NCBI RefSeq assembly: GCF_001266615.1 | Contig: NZ_LGHZ01000012.1 | Coordinates: 206,316-270,315 of the forward strand | DNA: 64,000 bases | Direction of reading: 5' to 3' | DNA from: Kluyvera genomosp. 1 | GTDB taxonomy: Bacteria; Pseudomonadota; Gammaproteobacteria; Enterobacterales; Enterobacteriaceae | Shown here: positions 52,050-59,894 of the stretch, in pieces | Layout: every line of letters begins with the position of its first letter | Numbering within the stretch: position 1 is the stretch's first letter | Made by a program: the position numbers and the translations under genes | Notes under the pieces: model-generated | Databases searched by the model: none | Told to the model about the DNA's origin: nothing | The model's input: the letters and a program-made list of their open reading frames with translations, nothing else

Positions 52050-52150
52050 TGTGATGGACCTCACCTCTTAAAATCTACGGTTGCCGCGATAGCCGGGAAA
52101 ACTCACGTTTCCCGGTCTACGTGCGGTAGCTAATAGTGATGAGCATCACG
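52050..52150 (-). promoter_or_regulatory. two CRP-like sites upstream of the 819-residue gene
   Basis: TGTGATGGACCTCACC at 52050-52065 (9 of 10 conserved positions) and AGTGATGAGCATCACG at 52135-52150 (8 of 10), 85 bp apart. They lie in the 200-bp gap between the 571- and 819-residue genes, which also has the hairpin CCGGGAAA / TTTCCCGG near 52094-52113. They suggest a separate cAMP-CRP-dependent start here. Confidence 0.5.
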
Positions 52151-52152
52151 CT

Positions 52153-53823
52153 TTAGCCTTTTAGCAGAGTTAGCTCATGGCTCAGGCTGTCCGCCAGCAT
52201 ACGTACGCGAGTGGGGTCGAACAGTACATGCAGCCCCGGCGAGGCGTCTGCGTGTTGGGAGCAGAAGCTGTCCATTTCGGAAGCACAGCGGTACAGCTCC
52301 TGGAGATTCACCTGACAAATCTCCCGCATGCTCCAGCTGTTTTCCACCAGCCGGGCAAAATGGAGGGTAAAGAAGGCTTTTTGCGCATGGCGGAAAAGCA
52401 GGCAGTAGAGGTCGAAACCCTGCCACTCTTCCAGCCAGCGGCGATGTAGCGAGAAAGGAAAAGCTGCGCGGTCAGCAAAGGCCAACGCCTGTTCGCGCAG
52501 AGCCACCGCCGCCTGATAGGCGCGGTCTTTCTCTTCCGCAATCAGTGACAAGTTACGCCCGGAGATACCCACGTCGCTGGCGCTGAAAAAGATATCCCGC
52601 TCGGAGCCCGGCAGCCAGTGGTTGCGGTTAAGCTGCCCGTAGAGGCTCCAGACCGCCTGACCATAGCTTTCCGGCACCTGGCTGTGGCGATGAAAAACAT
52701 GGTCGCGCACATAGATGGCCTGATACAAAACCTGTCCGGCCTGCGCCAACAGTTGCTGAAATTCGTCAAACGTCGCCTCATCAGGGCGCCAGCCGTAGCT
52801 CTCATCCAGCCAGTGGGTGAGCAGCGCCACGTGAGTCAGGTGCTCATTTTCCCGCGCCAGGATCTGACTACAGGCCACGAGATTACATTCGCTAAGCGTC
52901 CCCATCACCCAGTGATTGTCGACCCCTTCCCAGCTGGTTTTGCACACGGCACCGGTAATGGCGGCATTGCCCCGGCACCACAGCAAACGTCCCTGCAATT
53001 CATCAATGCGCGGAAACGGCAGCACGCCCCAGCCCACCTCTTCCCCTACCAGATCCAGCTCAACCCACACGTCTCTGTCTTCCACATCCACCAGCGCCGG
53101 GTTATTGGGAAATGTCGGCCAGAAACGTTCCGGCGTCAGTTTGATCGACACCGACACGCAGGAAGGCAAGGTGCGGATGGCCTCCATGACATTGCTGATA
53201 TCGTGGTTGCCTGCCGGAAAGGCACGCAGAACGAGGTGTTTGTTTTCCCGCATCACCGCACGCGCCATCGCGCTAAAGCAGCGGCTGTAGCGCGACAGGC
53301 TACGGGGATCGATATGCGGAGAAGGATCGTCTTGCCCGGTGAGCTCCCAGTTAGGGCGGGAGATCGGCAGCAGGCCGTCGGTGTTGGAGAGCGCCACCAG
53401 CAGCCCACTTATCGCCGGAATTTGTTGGCACAACAGGGTGAGTTTATCCGCCAGATACTGGCACCAGAATTCAACGTCAAAGCGAATGCTGCCGTCTTTA
53501 TCAATCAGTTGCGGATGCGCCGCCAGCAGGTCAGCCGGGAAGCTCAATTCTTTCGCCTGCAGATAGAACTTCAGCCCATTTTTCTGGCAGTAACCGGCCA
53601 GCCGGTTGAGGTAGACGCAGCGGGCGCGCTGCTGGCTGGAGAGGCGATCGTTGTACTGAAGCGGAGTGTAGCCTTTGGGGGAAACCAGCTTGTCGAACAG
53701 ATCGACCTGGCCGACGACCACGGTATTAAAATCATGGCGAACAGCCCATTGCACCAGCTCACAGGCTTTGTCCCAGTTCCAGAACTCCTGGTTATTGAGT
53801 TCCAGCGCGCGCGTCTTCCACAT
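52153..53823 (-). CDS. putative TIM-barrel glycoside hydrolase-like protein, unrecognised
   Basis: 556 residues from ATG 53823 (MWKTRALELNNQEFWNWDKA), with GGGAGAAG 7 bp upstream; the longer ORF start at 53868 adds 15 residues with no ribosome binding site. The N-terminal half looks like a (beta/alpha)-barrel of the alpha-glucuronidase/hexosaminidase type (VRHDFNTVVVGQVDLFDKLV, NGLKFYLQAKELSFP, HLVLRAFPAGNHD). The C-terminal half is helical and rich in His and Trp. I cannot assign catalytic residues or a family number. No signal peptide. A role in uronide catabolism is inferred from its position before the 819-residue and GH105 genes. Confidence 0.65.
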   Translation of the reverse strand: MWKTRALELNNQEFWNWDKACELVQWAVRHDFNTVVVGQVDLFDKLVSPKGYTPLQYNDRLSSQQRARCVYLNRLAGYCQKNGLKFYLQAKELSFPADLLAAHPQLIDKDGSIRFDVEFWCQYLADKLTLLCQQIPAISGLLVALSNTDGLLPISRPNWELTGQDDPSPHIDPRSLSRYSRCFSAMARAVMRENKHLVLRAFPAGNHDISNVMEAIRTLPSCVSVSIKLTPERFWPTFPNNPALVDVEDRDVWVELDLVGEEVGWGVLPFPRIDELQGRLLWCRGNAAITGAVCKTSWEGVDNHWVMGTLSECNLVACSQILARENEHLTHVALLTHWLDESYGWRPDEATFDEFQQLLAQAGQVLYQAIYVRDHVFHRHSQVPESYGQAVWSLYGQLNRNHWLPGSERDIFFSASDVGISGRNLSLIAEEKDRAYQAAVALREQALAFADRAAFPFSLHRRWLEEWQGFDLYCLLFRHAQKAFFTLHFARLVENSWSMREICQVNLQELYRCASEMDSFCSQHADASPGLHVLFDPTRVRMLADSLSHELTLLKG

Positions 53824-53896
53824 CGTCTTCTCCCTCAGGCCACTACGGCGAGCGGCTATTGTAAGCACAGATGAGGGAGAAGCATCAGCGTTCTGA

Positions 53897-53912
53897 AGTG
53901 AGCTACTTCACA
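53897..53912 (-). promoter_or_regulatory. CRP-like site upstream of the 556-residue gene
   Basis: On the minus strand TGTGAAGTAGCTCACT, 9 of 10 conserved CRP positions. It overlaps the stop of the DUF2955 gene and lies about 75 bp upstream of the ATG at 53823. A TACAAT -10-like hexamer is at 53858-53863. It implies that the carbohydrate genes have their own promoter rather than read-through from the efflux operon. Confidence 0.5.
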
Positions 53913-54964
53913 ATAAATCGCGTTGGGGCAAAACAGTTAAGCAGGCGATGGAGGATAAAGACCATTGTCAGGGTCGCCAACAGCGACACCGTAACCGACG
54001 TCGCGCGATACAGATCGCTGAACACCAGGTCACCATCCGGCTGGAGATTCTGGCCGAACATAATGCCGATGGTGGTGATACTGGCGAAGCCCACGCCCGC
54101 GCCGACTTTTTCCATCACGTGCAGCCGGGCGCTAAAGGCCAGACCGAGACCAATCAGCGGCATCATCAGTAGCATGTGGCTGCTGTGATCGTAGAGGATC
54201 AGCTGCACCACCAGAATATACAGACAGGCCAGCACCACACCGGCTACACGCCAGATCGAGCTAATCACCGCGCCGCGATAGTGCATCGGGAAGAGGATCA
54301 GGATCCCGGCCATCAGCGCCGAGAGCGAGTCGCTCAGATCGCTTATCTGGAAAACGACGAAGATGATCGTCGCCACGGTACCGGAGAGCAGCGATTCATG
54401 ACGCACGCGGGCGGCGTCTTTCTCAATCAGCGGCGGCGGCTTACGCGGCTCCACATCTGGGATGAGGTAATGCAGCAGTGCGCTCAGGGCCACCGCCATC
54501 ACGCTCGCCTCGATGTTGGAAAAAAGCAGCGTATGCCAGTTGGCGGTGGGATAGCTCATAAAATTGAGCATCACGCTTTGGCACACCACGCCCATTGAGC
54601 CGAATAAAAACAACGGCCCTTTACTCATAAAACGAAAACGTATCACATACAGCGCGAATACCACCGCCGTCATGATCACCGGCCATTGGCTGAGATAGCC
54701 GATGATCAGCACCATCTCGAGGCAGTTTAACGACGCACTGAAGATGAACTGTTTGGCAACGTGGCGGTTAAACACCGGCACCAGCGACATCAACAACAGT
54801 GGATACACCACAAAGAAAACACCGTAATGGGTGTCGTAAAAGGTCGAAATGCTCAGCGCAATCGTCCCGGCAATAGAAATGCGCATGGTCTGACGGAAAT
54901 CATTCGCCGTATAGACGATGTTTCCGTGAGGGGTAAAGACCTGCGCGAGGGTGTTAATAGACAT
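53903..54964 (-). CDS. DUF2955 membrane protein (FUSC/aromatic-acid exporter-like)
   Basis: 353 residues, about ten membrane helices in two groups separated by a soluble stretch (about residues 160-190). Pattern and operon context match DUF2955 proteins, inner-membrane partners of HlyD-type adaptors related to AaeB/FUSC exporters. Its start overlaps the HlyD gene end by 11 bp. It is the last gene of the marR-hlyD-DUF2955 unit, so it probably exports a toxic small molecule. Confidence 0.88.
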   Translation of the reverse strand: MSINTLAQVFTPHGNIVYTANDFRQTMRISIAGTIALSISTFYDTHYGVFFVVYPLLLMSLVPVFNRHVAKQFIFSASLNCLEMVLIIGYLSQWPVIMTAVVFALYVIRFRFMSKGPLFLFGSMGVVCQSVMLNFMSYPTANWHTLLFSNIEASVMAVALSALLHYLIPDVEPRKPPPLIEKDAARVRHESLLSGTVATIIFVVFQISDLSDSLSALMAGILILFPMHYRGAVISSIWRVAGVVLACLYILVVQLILYDHSSHMLLMMPLIGLGLAFSARLHVMEKVGAGVGFASITTIGIMFGQNLQPDGDLVFSDLYRATSVTVSLLATLTMVFILHRLLNCFAPTRFIVK

Positions 54965-56021
54965 AGTGCAGCCAGCTAATCAGGTGGATTTGCAGCCCGG
55001 AGAAGAAGCGCGCAAAAGCGCCTTCGCTATTGTAGAGCTGCACCGTGGCACGCGCACCGGTCGGCAGCGTTTTCTCCAGCGGTTCATCGAGGGCAACGTG
55101 GATGCGCATACGCTGCGCGTCGCGCACCCAGCGGGTCGACTGCTCAGGCTGGGACAGCTCGCCGTTTACCGCTTCCTGCCCGGCAAGAATACCGGCATCG
55201 CTGCTGGTGACTTTTGCCGGGAAAACTTTACCAGGAAACGCGTCAAAGACCACAGCCGCATCGGTCCCCTGTTTGGTATGGCGCAGGCTCTTCTCGCGGA
55301 AATCGGCGACGATATCGGTTTTCTGATTCACCACCGCCATTACCGCACTGCCCGCCGCGGCGTACAGCCCTGGGCTTAGCTGCAGGTTGCTGACGGTACC
55401 ATCGGCTTCGGCACGAATCTTCGTCCAGCCCAGATTCAACTGCGCTTCCTGCAATGTGGTCTGATACTGCTTCAGCGTCACGTTGCGATTATCGTCACGC
55501 TCACCGCGCTGAATTTGCAGATTATGGATCGTGGCGTGCAGCGCCGTAACCGACTGTTCACTGGTCTGCCAGGTGGTTCGTACTTTATCAAGATCCGACT
55601 GGGAGACATTCTGCATGCTGCTTAAACGCTGGTAGCGATCAAAGGTCACTCGGTCGTTACGTGCGGTCAGCTGCGCGGTTTTAAGGTTCGCTTCGGCGGC
55701 AGAAATTTGCGCATCGAGCTGCTGGTTGCTCAGTTTGGCCTGCGCCAACGCCAGCGTCGCGGCGTCGACTTTATTCTGGAACGGCGTCGGATCGAGCTCA
55801 TACAGCAGATCGCCCTTTTTCACCGTGCTGTTGTTGTGTACATAAACCTGCGATACGTAGCCCGACACGCGTGAGGAGATCGGTGTGACCACGCGCATTA
55901 CCGTGGAGTCCGGCGTGAGCGGGATCCAGATATCAGCGACGATAAAATAGGCAAACATCAGCAGGAAAGAGACAATACTGACCCTTACCCAGCGGGCAAA
56001 TTTTTGTTCTGGCGTCATCAT
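54954..56021 (-). CDS. HlyD/EmrA-type membrane-fusion protein
   Basis: 355 residues from ATG 56021. One N-terminal membrane anchor (about 12-34), the biotinyl-lipoyl half-motifs around SRVSGYVSQVYVHNNSTVKK and AEADGTVSNLQLSPGLYA, and a coiled-coil hairpin between (about 85-205). Periplasmic adaptor for the DUF2955 exporter encoded next, with an 11-bp overlap. It starts 4 bp after the MarR gene stop. Confidence 0.93.
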   Translation of the reverse strand: MMTPEQKFARWVRVSIVSFLLMFAYFIVADIWIPLTPDSTVMRVVTPISSRVSGYVSQVYVHNNSTVKKGDLLYELDPTPFQNKVDAATLALAQAKLSNQQLDAQISAAEANLKTAQLTARNDRVTFDRYQRLSSMQNVSQSDLDKVRTTWQTSEQSVTALHATIHNLQIQRGERDDNRNVTLKQYQTTLQEAQLNLGWTKIRAEADGTVSNLQLSPGLYAAAGSAVMAVVNQKTDIVADFREKSLRHTKQGTDAAVVFDAFPGKVFPAKVTSSDAGILAGQEAVNGELSQPEQSTRWVRDAQRMRIHVALDEPLEKTLPTGARATVQLYNSEGAFARFFSGLQIHLISWLHYVY

Positions 56022-56025
56022 GGTG

Positions 56026-56493
56026 TTATTCGGTTTTGTTATTCTCTTCGCGGATAATCCGCAGATTGCAGGCAATGTGATTCAGGGTGTCGCTAAACTT
56101 CGCGATGTCTTCGGCGGGGATATCGTGTGATACCCGGGTCTGGAACGCTTCAATCACCTGATTCAGCGTCTGGAGCACGGACCGACCTTTGTCGGTGAGC
56201 GTAAGCAGGCGAATACGTTTGTCATACGGCGAGACCGTGCGCAGCAGATAGCCCTGCTGCTCCAGCAGCGTGAGCGTGCGCATCAGCGGCGGCAGTTCAA
56301 TCCCCTGCATCTCCGCCAGCTCGCTCACCGACACGTTATCGCCCAACTGATGAAGCTGCATCAGCACCGTCCAGCTGGACTGGGTCAGGCCAGTATCGGT
56401 AATCGCATGATCGATGATAGATCGCCATTGGCGTACAACCATCGCCATACGCATACCCATTGGGCGGCGGGCAAACAGTTCATCTTCAGTCAT
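56026..56493 (-). CDS. MarR-family repressor of the efflux operon
   Basis: 155 residues from ATG 56493 (MTEDELFARRPMGMRMAMVV), with CGGAGA 8 bp upstream. The winged helix is VSVSELAEMQGIELPPLMRT followed by the wing SPYDKRIRLLTLTDKG. First gene of the operon with the HlyD and DUF2955 genes. Palindromes immediately upstream (56513-56547) are likely autoregulatory operators. Ligands of SlyA/MarR regulators of this kind are usually aromatic acids; not shown here. Confidence 0.93.
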   Translation of the reverse strand: MTEDELFARRPMGMRMAMVVRQWRSIIDHAITDTGLTQSSWTVLMQLHQLGDNVSVSELAEMQGIELPPLMRTLTLLEQQGYLLRTVSPYDKRIRLLTLTDKGRSVLQTLNQVIEAFQTRVSHDIPAEDIAKFSDTLNHIACNLRIIREENNKTE

Positions 56494-56512
56494 GACTGAT
56501 CTCCGATTATTT

Positions 56513-56547
56513 CGTACAAGTACGATAATACTTACCATGATAAGTAT
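56513..56547 (-). promoter_or_regulatory. MarR-type operators upstream of the efflux operon
   Basis: CGTAC-AA-GTACG at 56513-56524 and ATACTTA-CCATGA-TAAGTAT at 56528-56547, 20 and 35 bp before the MarR ATG. Both are perfect inverted repeats and fit operators for the adjacent repressor. Confidence 0.6.
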
Positions 56548-56589
56548 CAAGGAACGCAATCGGTAAACCGCATGGAATGCACAATGGCC

Positions 56590-56946
56590 CTACTTTCCGG
56601 CAATGTACTCCACATCCATCGAAACGCAGTCGACAAAGCCGATACGGGCAAGGGTGGTGGCGGGTCCTTTGGCGACGAACGGCACGCGATATTCGTCTTC
56701 TTCAATGGTCACTTCGCCAAAAACCAACTCAGGTGTCAGGGTACCGAGGGTACTTTTTTCGCGATACCAGTGGGGAAATCGACCTCGTAAATAGTCGTCT
56801 TTAACTCTTAATAAGGCTTTGCGGGATAATTCCAGGCGACACACTGCCGAGTCTTCAGACCCAGCGCCATGAATAATAAATATCGCCGCAACGCCCGTAG
56901 TCAGCAGGGCACAAAATAGCGCAGTCACTAATAATGTTTTTTTCAT
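56590..56946 (-). CDS. small exported or membrane-anchored protein, unrecognised
   Basis: 118 residues. The N-terminus MKKTLLVTALFCALLTTGVA is a signal peptide or membrane anchor. The remaining roughly 95 residues contain two Cys (SAVCRLELSR and FVDCVSMDVEY), possibly a disulfide, and several charged strands. I do not recognise the family. It stands alone between the MarR operon and the trpS2 leader, with its stop about 97 bp from the MarR start and same-strand orientation. Base composition is similar to its neighbours. Confidence 0.7.
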   Translation of the reverse strand: MKKTLLVTALFCALLTTGVAAIFIIHGAGSEDSAVCRLELSRKALLRVKDDYLRGRFPHWYREKSTLGTLTPELVFGEVTIEEDEYRVPFVAKGPATTLARIGFVDCVSMDVEYIAGK

Positions 56947-57398
56947 GCTGAAGGTAGGTTGGTTTAAATGATTATGGCGTCAATAGTCATTCTAGAAACA
57001 AATAAAATCATGTAAAGCAACGCGTTGGTATTGTTTCGTAAATATCGAGCGATTCAATCAATAAAAAATATCAAGGCTACGGAGCCAATCGTAAGCAGAC
57101 AAGAATACTCATCAATTAATATTATAACTACTAAAAATGATACTTTATTATTCCTACTGCATTTGAATAATCTAATCCATTATCATTAAAGAAGTCATCC
57201 TTGGGGCGGTAAAATGCCGTGGGTTTATATTTTTAGATGATAAATACGCTTTCACGAAAGACATTAAATATAACAATTAGGGTCCATTTTTTTCTCATTA
57301 TTTATTTTCTGCCGTTGCAACATGCGGTCTCCCTTCACTTCACGAAATCGCAGGGTCTAAGAGTAGACAACCCCCCGCTTTGGTGGCACGATAAAAAG
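56947..57398. other. AT-rich region upstream of the trpS2 leader peptide
   Basis: About 450 bp, much more AT-rich than the flanks between 56990 and 57340. It should carry the promoter of the leader/trpS2 unit. An ORF from 57237 reads in frame into the leader peptide and contains a second TGG TGG pair at 57381-57386, but its ATG has no ribosome binding site. No TrpR-like operator was seen. Confidence 0.45.
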
Positions 57399-57452
57399 AT
57401 GAACACAAATGTGCCCCTCCTTCGCTCAAACCGTTGGTGGCTGCCTGCATAA
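57399..57452 (+). CDS. Trp-rich leader peptide of the trpS2 attenuator
   Basis: 17 residues, MNTNVPLLRSNRWWLPA, with adjacent Trp codons 13 and 14 at 57435-57440. It ends immediately before the attenuator stem region. The ribosome binding site is weak. Function: ribosome stalling at the Trp codons when charged tRNA-Trp is scarce, relieving termination before the synthetase gene. The reading is from the sequence; no experimental evidence is known to me. Confidence 0.8.
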   Translation: MNTNVPLLRSNRWWLPA

Positions 57453-57513
57453 CAGGCGGCACGGGTTACATTACCTATTTTCCAGAAGCCGCCGAAAGGC
57501 GGCTTTGTTGTTT
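57440..57513 (+). promoter_or_regulatory. transcription attenuator of trpS2
   Basis: Segment 1 GCTGCCTG (57440-57447, abutting the second Trp codon) pairs with segment 2 CAGGCGGC (57453-57460). Segment 2 can instead pair through GGCGGC with segment 3 GCCGCC (57488-57493). Segment 3 pairs with segment 4 GGCGGC (57498-57503) around a GAAA loop, followed by TTTGTTGTTT: an intrinsic terminator. This is a full 1:2, 2:3, 3:4 attenuator. Confidence 0.85.
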
Positions 57514-57556
57514 CTCAGTGGCGTCTTTCGGCTCAATGCATGATGAGGAGTCATTG

Positions 57557-58564
57557 ATGAACACGAGCCATACTATCCTGACCGGCGACCGCCCTACCGG
57601 GCAGCTGCATCTCGGCCACTACGTTGGATCTCTGCGCCAGCGCGTCCAGCTTCAGCATGAACACCAACAGTTTATCCTGATTGCGGACCTCCAGGGGCTG
57701 ACCGATAACGGCAGCAATCCGCAGAAAATCAGCCACAATATCCTCGAAGTGATGGCCGATTATCTGGCCGTCGGCATCGACCCGCAGCGCACCACCCTTT
57801 GCCTGCAGTCTGCCCTTCCCGCGCTGGCTGAACTGACCGCGCTGTATATGAATATCGTCACCGTCGCTCGCGTTGAGCGTAACCCTACGGTCAAAAATGA
57901 GATAGCGCAGAAGGGATTTTCCCGCGCGCTGCCGGTCGGCTTTATGGCCTATCCGATAAGCCAGGCTGCTGACATTACCGCCTTCAACGCAGACTTTGTG
58001 CCAGTGGGTGACGACCAGCTGCCGATGATTGAGCAAACCAACGAGATCGTGCACAAGATGAATAGCCTGACGACCACGCCGGTGCTGCGCCACTGCAAAG
58101 CGCTGCTGAGCGATGTCAGTCGTTTGCCGGGAATTGACGGCGGGGCAAAAATGTCGAAATCGTTAGGCAATACGCTGACCCTTTCCGCAAGCCCAACCGA
58201 GATCCACCAGGCGGTAAGCGCCATGTATACCGACCCCAACCACCTACGGGTGGCCGATCCGGGACAAATTGAGGGCAACATGGTCTTCACCTATCTGGAT
58301 GCGTTCCACCCCGATAAAGCCTTGGTCGCTGAGATGAAAGCCCACTATCAACACGGCGGCCTTGGTGACAGGCAGTGTAAAAATGAGCTCGAAGCCTGTT
58401 TGCAGGAGCTACTGGCCCCTATCCGCGAGCGCCGCGCCAGCGTAATTCAGGACAAAGGACAACTGATGGAGCTGCTGCGCCAGGGCAGCGCGCGCGCCCA
58501 TGAGGTCACGCAGCAGACGCTGCATGCCGTCAAACGTGGGCTGGGTCTGCCGGTACTGTTCTGA
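57557..58564 (+). CDS. trpS2: tryptophanyl-tRNA synthetase (probable second copy)
   Basis: 335 residues from ATG 57557, with GAGGAG 7 bp upstream; the upstream frame overlaps the terminator. Class I signatures are HLGHYVG (HIGH type, residues 18-24) and GGAKMSKSLGNT (KMSKS). E. coli TrpS (334 residues) has TIGNY-type wording at the HIGH site, so this is a distinct lineage. The usual trpS neighbours (dam, rpe, gph) are absent, hence the trpS2 name; that the genome has another trpS is inference. Expression is controlled by the leader-peptide attenuator just upstream. Confidence 0.92.
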   Translation: MNTSHTILTGDRPTGQLHLGHYVGSLRQRVQLQHEHQQFILIADLQGLTDNGSNPQKISHNILEVMADYLAVGIDPQRTTLCLQSALPALAELTALYMNIVTVARVERNPTVKNEIAQKGFSRALPVGFMAYPISQAADITAFNADFVPVGDDQLPMIEQTNEIVHKMNSLTTTPVLRHCKALLSDVSRLPGIDGGAKMSKSLGNTLTLSASPTEIHQAVSAMYTDPNHLRVADPGQIEGNMVFTYLDAFHPDKALVAEMKAHYQHGGLGDRQCKNELEACLQELLAPIRERRASVIQDKGQLMELLRQGSARAHEVTQQTLHAVKRGLGLPVLF

Positions 58565-58571
58565 AGGAATC

Positions 58572-58597
58572 GTGGGCATTTCCCGACGAATGCCCAC
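58572..58597 (+). terminator. terminator after trpS2
   Basis: Stem GTGGGCATT / AATGCCCAC with an 8-base loop, followed by ACCGCCTTTTG. Weak T-run. It separates trpS2 from the yhiI operon, 262 bp away. Confidence 0.55.
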
Positions 58598-58826
58598 ACC
58601 GCCTTTTGATATTTCGTGTTAATGCCTCTGCAAGACCCTGTTACAAGTATGGACATAAGTCATGTCGGTGTTAGTATGACATTGACGATAGCTATATTTA
58701 TGCGTGTTTCATTTACGGCCAGGATTGCTGATGATGACCACATGAGTAGCACTCTTCACAGCATCCTTCCCCATTTTCATCACGAAACGCGCGCCACTCA
58801 GCAACAGGGAACAGAGCGGGTAGCGT

Positions 58827-59894
58827 ATGGACAAAATCAAACGGCATTGGGCCTGGTATCTCGTGGGTGTCGCGGTGGTGATTGCCGCCGTAGCATGGTG
58901 GGCGCTACGTCCACCAGGATTACCGGACGGGTTCGCCAGCAGTAACGGCAGAATTGAAGCCACCGAGGTGGATATCGCCACCAAAACCGCCGGGCGTATC
59001 GACAACATTCTGGTCAAAGAGGGTCAGTTTGTTCGCCAGGGCGAAGTACTGGCGCAAATGGATACTCGAGTACTCAACGAACAGCGTCTGGAAGCCGCTG
59101 CGCAAATTAAAGAGGCACAAAGCGCCGTGGCCGCTGCCCGCGCGCTGCTCGATCAGCGGCAAAGCGAAATGCGCGCCAGCGAATCGGTAGTAAAACAGCG
59201 CCAGGCGGAGCTGGACTCCACCTCAAAACGCCATGCCCGCTCCAGCACGCTGTCGCAGCGCGGCGCGGTATCCGCTCAGCAGCTAGACGATGACCGTGCC
59301 GCAGCAGAAAGTGGACGTGCCGCGCTCGAATCTGCTCGCGCACAGGTTTCCGCCGCCAAAGCGGCGATTGAAGCCGCTCGCACCAGTATTATCCAGGCAC
59401 AAACCCGCGTCGAAGCCGCTCAGGCCACCGAACGCCGCATCATGGCCGATATTGACGACAGTACGCTGAAAGCCCCGCGCGATGGGCGTATTCAATATCG
59501 CGTTGCCGAGCCGGGTGAAGTGTTGGCCGCCGCCGGCCGGGTGCTGAATATGGTCGATCTCGCCGATGTTTACATGACCTTCTTCTTGCCGACCGAACAG
59601 GCGGGCCTGTTGGCCATCGGCAGTGAAGTGCACATCGTACTCGACGCAGCCCCCGATCTCGTTATCCCCGCCAATATCAGCTTTGTCGCCAGCGTTGCCC
59701 AATTCACGCCAAAAACCGTGGAAACCAGCGATGAGCGGCTAAAACTGATGTTCCGCGTGAAGGCACGCATCCCACCTGAGCTACTGGAAAAACATCTTGA
59801 GTACGTGAAAACCGGCCTGCCGGGAATGGCCTATGTGCGGCTGGATAGCAACCTGCCGTGGCCTGCCGAGCTGGCGGTGAGGCTGCCGCAATGA
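58827..59894 (+). CDS. yhiI: HlyD-family membrane-fusion protein YhiI
   Basis: 355 residues, the E. coli length, starting [20 protein letters not shown]. One membrane anchor, a lipoyl half ([20 protein letters not shown]), a long Ala/Arg/Gln-rich coiled coil (about 80-210), and the second lipoyl/beta-barrel half ([20 protein letters not shown]). First gene of yhiI-rbbA-yhhJ; it overlaps rbbA by 4 bp. Confidence 0.96.
   Translation: MDKIKRHWAWYLVGVAVVIAAVAWWALRPPGLPDGFASSNGRIEATEVDIATKTAGRIDNILVKEGQFVRQGEVLAQMDTRVLNEQRLEAAAQIKEAQSAVAAARALLDQRQSEMRASESVVKQRQAELDSTSKRHARSSTLSQRGAVSAQQLDDDRAAAESGRAALESARAQVSAAKAAIEAARTSIIQAQTRVEAAQATERRIMADIDDSTLKAPRDGRIQYRVAEPGEVLAAAGRVLNMVDLADVYMTFFLPTEQAGLLAIGSEVHIVLDAAPDLVIPANISFVASVAQFTPKTVETSDERLKLMFRVKARIPPELLEKHLEYVKTGLPGMAYVRLDSNLPWPAELAVRLPQ

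Noticed and set aside
52618..53874. 418-codon plus-strand ORF
   Set aside because: It is the antisense shadow of the 556-residue minus-strand gene; it has no family motifs and no ribosome binding site, and high GC keeps the frame open.
53903..56493. One long operon from marR through the carbohydrate genes to GH105
   Set aside because: A CRP-like site and a -10-like hexamer lie after the DUF2955 stop, and a 200-bp gap separates the 556- and 819-residue genes, so separate starts are more likely; read-through cannot be excluded.
57237..57452. 71-residue protein gene upstream of trpS2
   Set aside because: AT-rich intergenic composition and no ribosome binding site at its ATG; only the last 17 codons have a coherent role as leader peptide.
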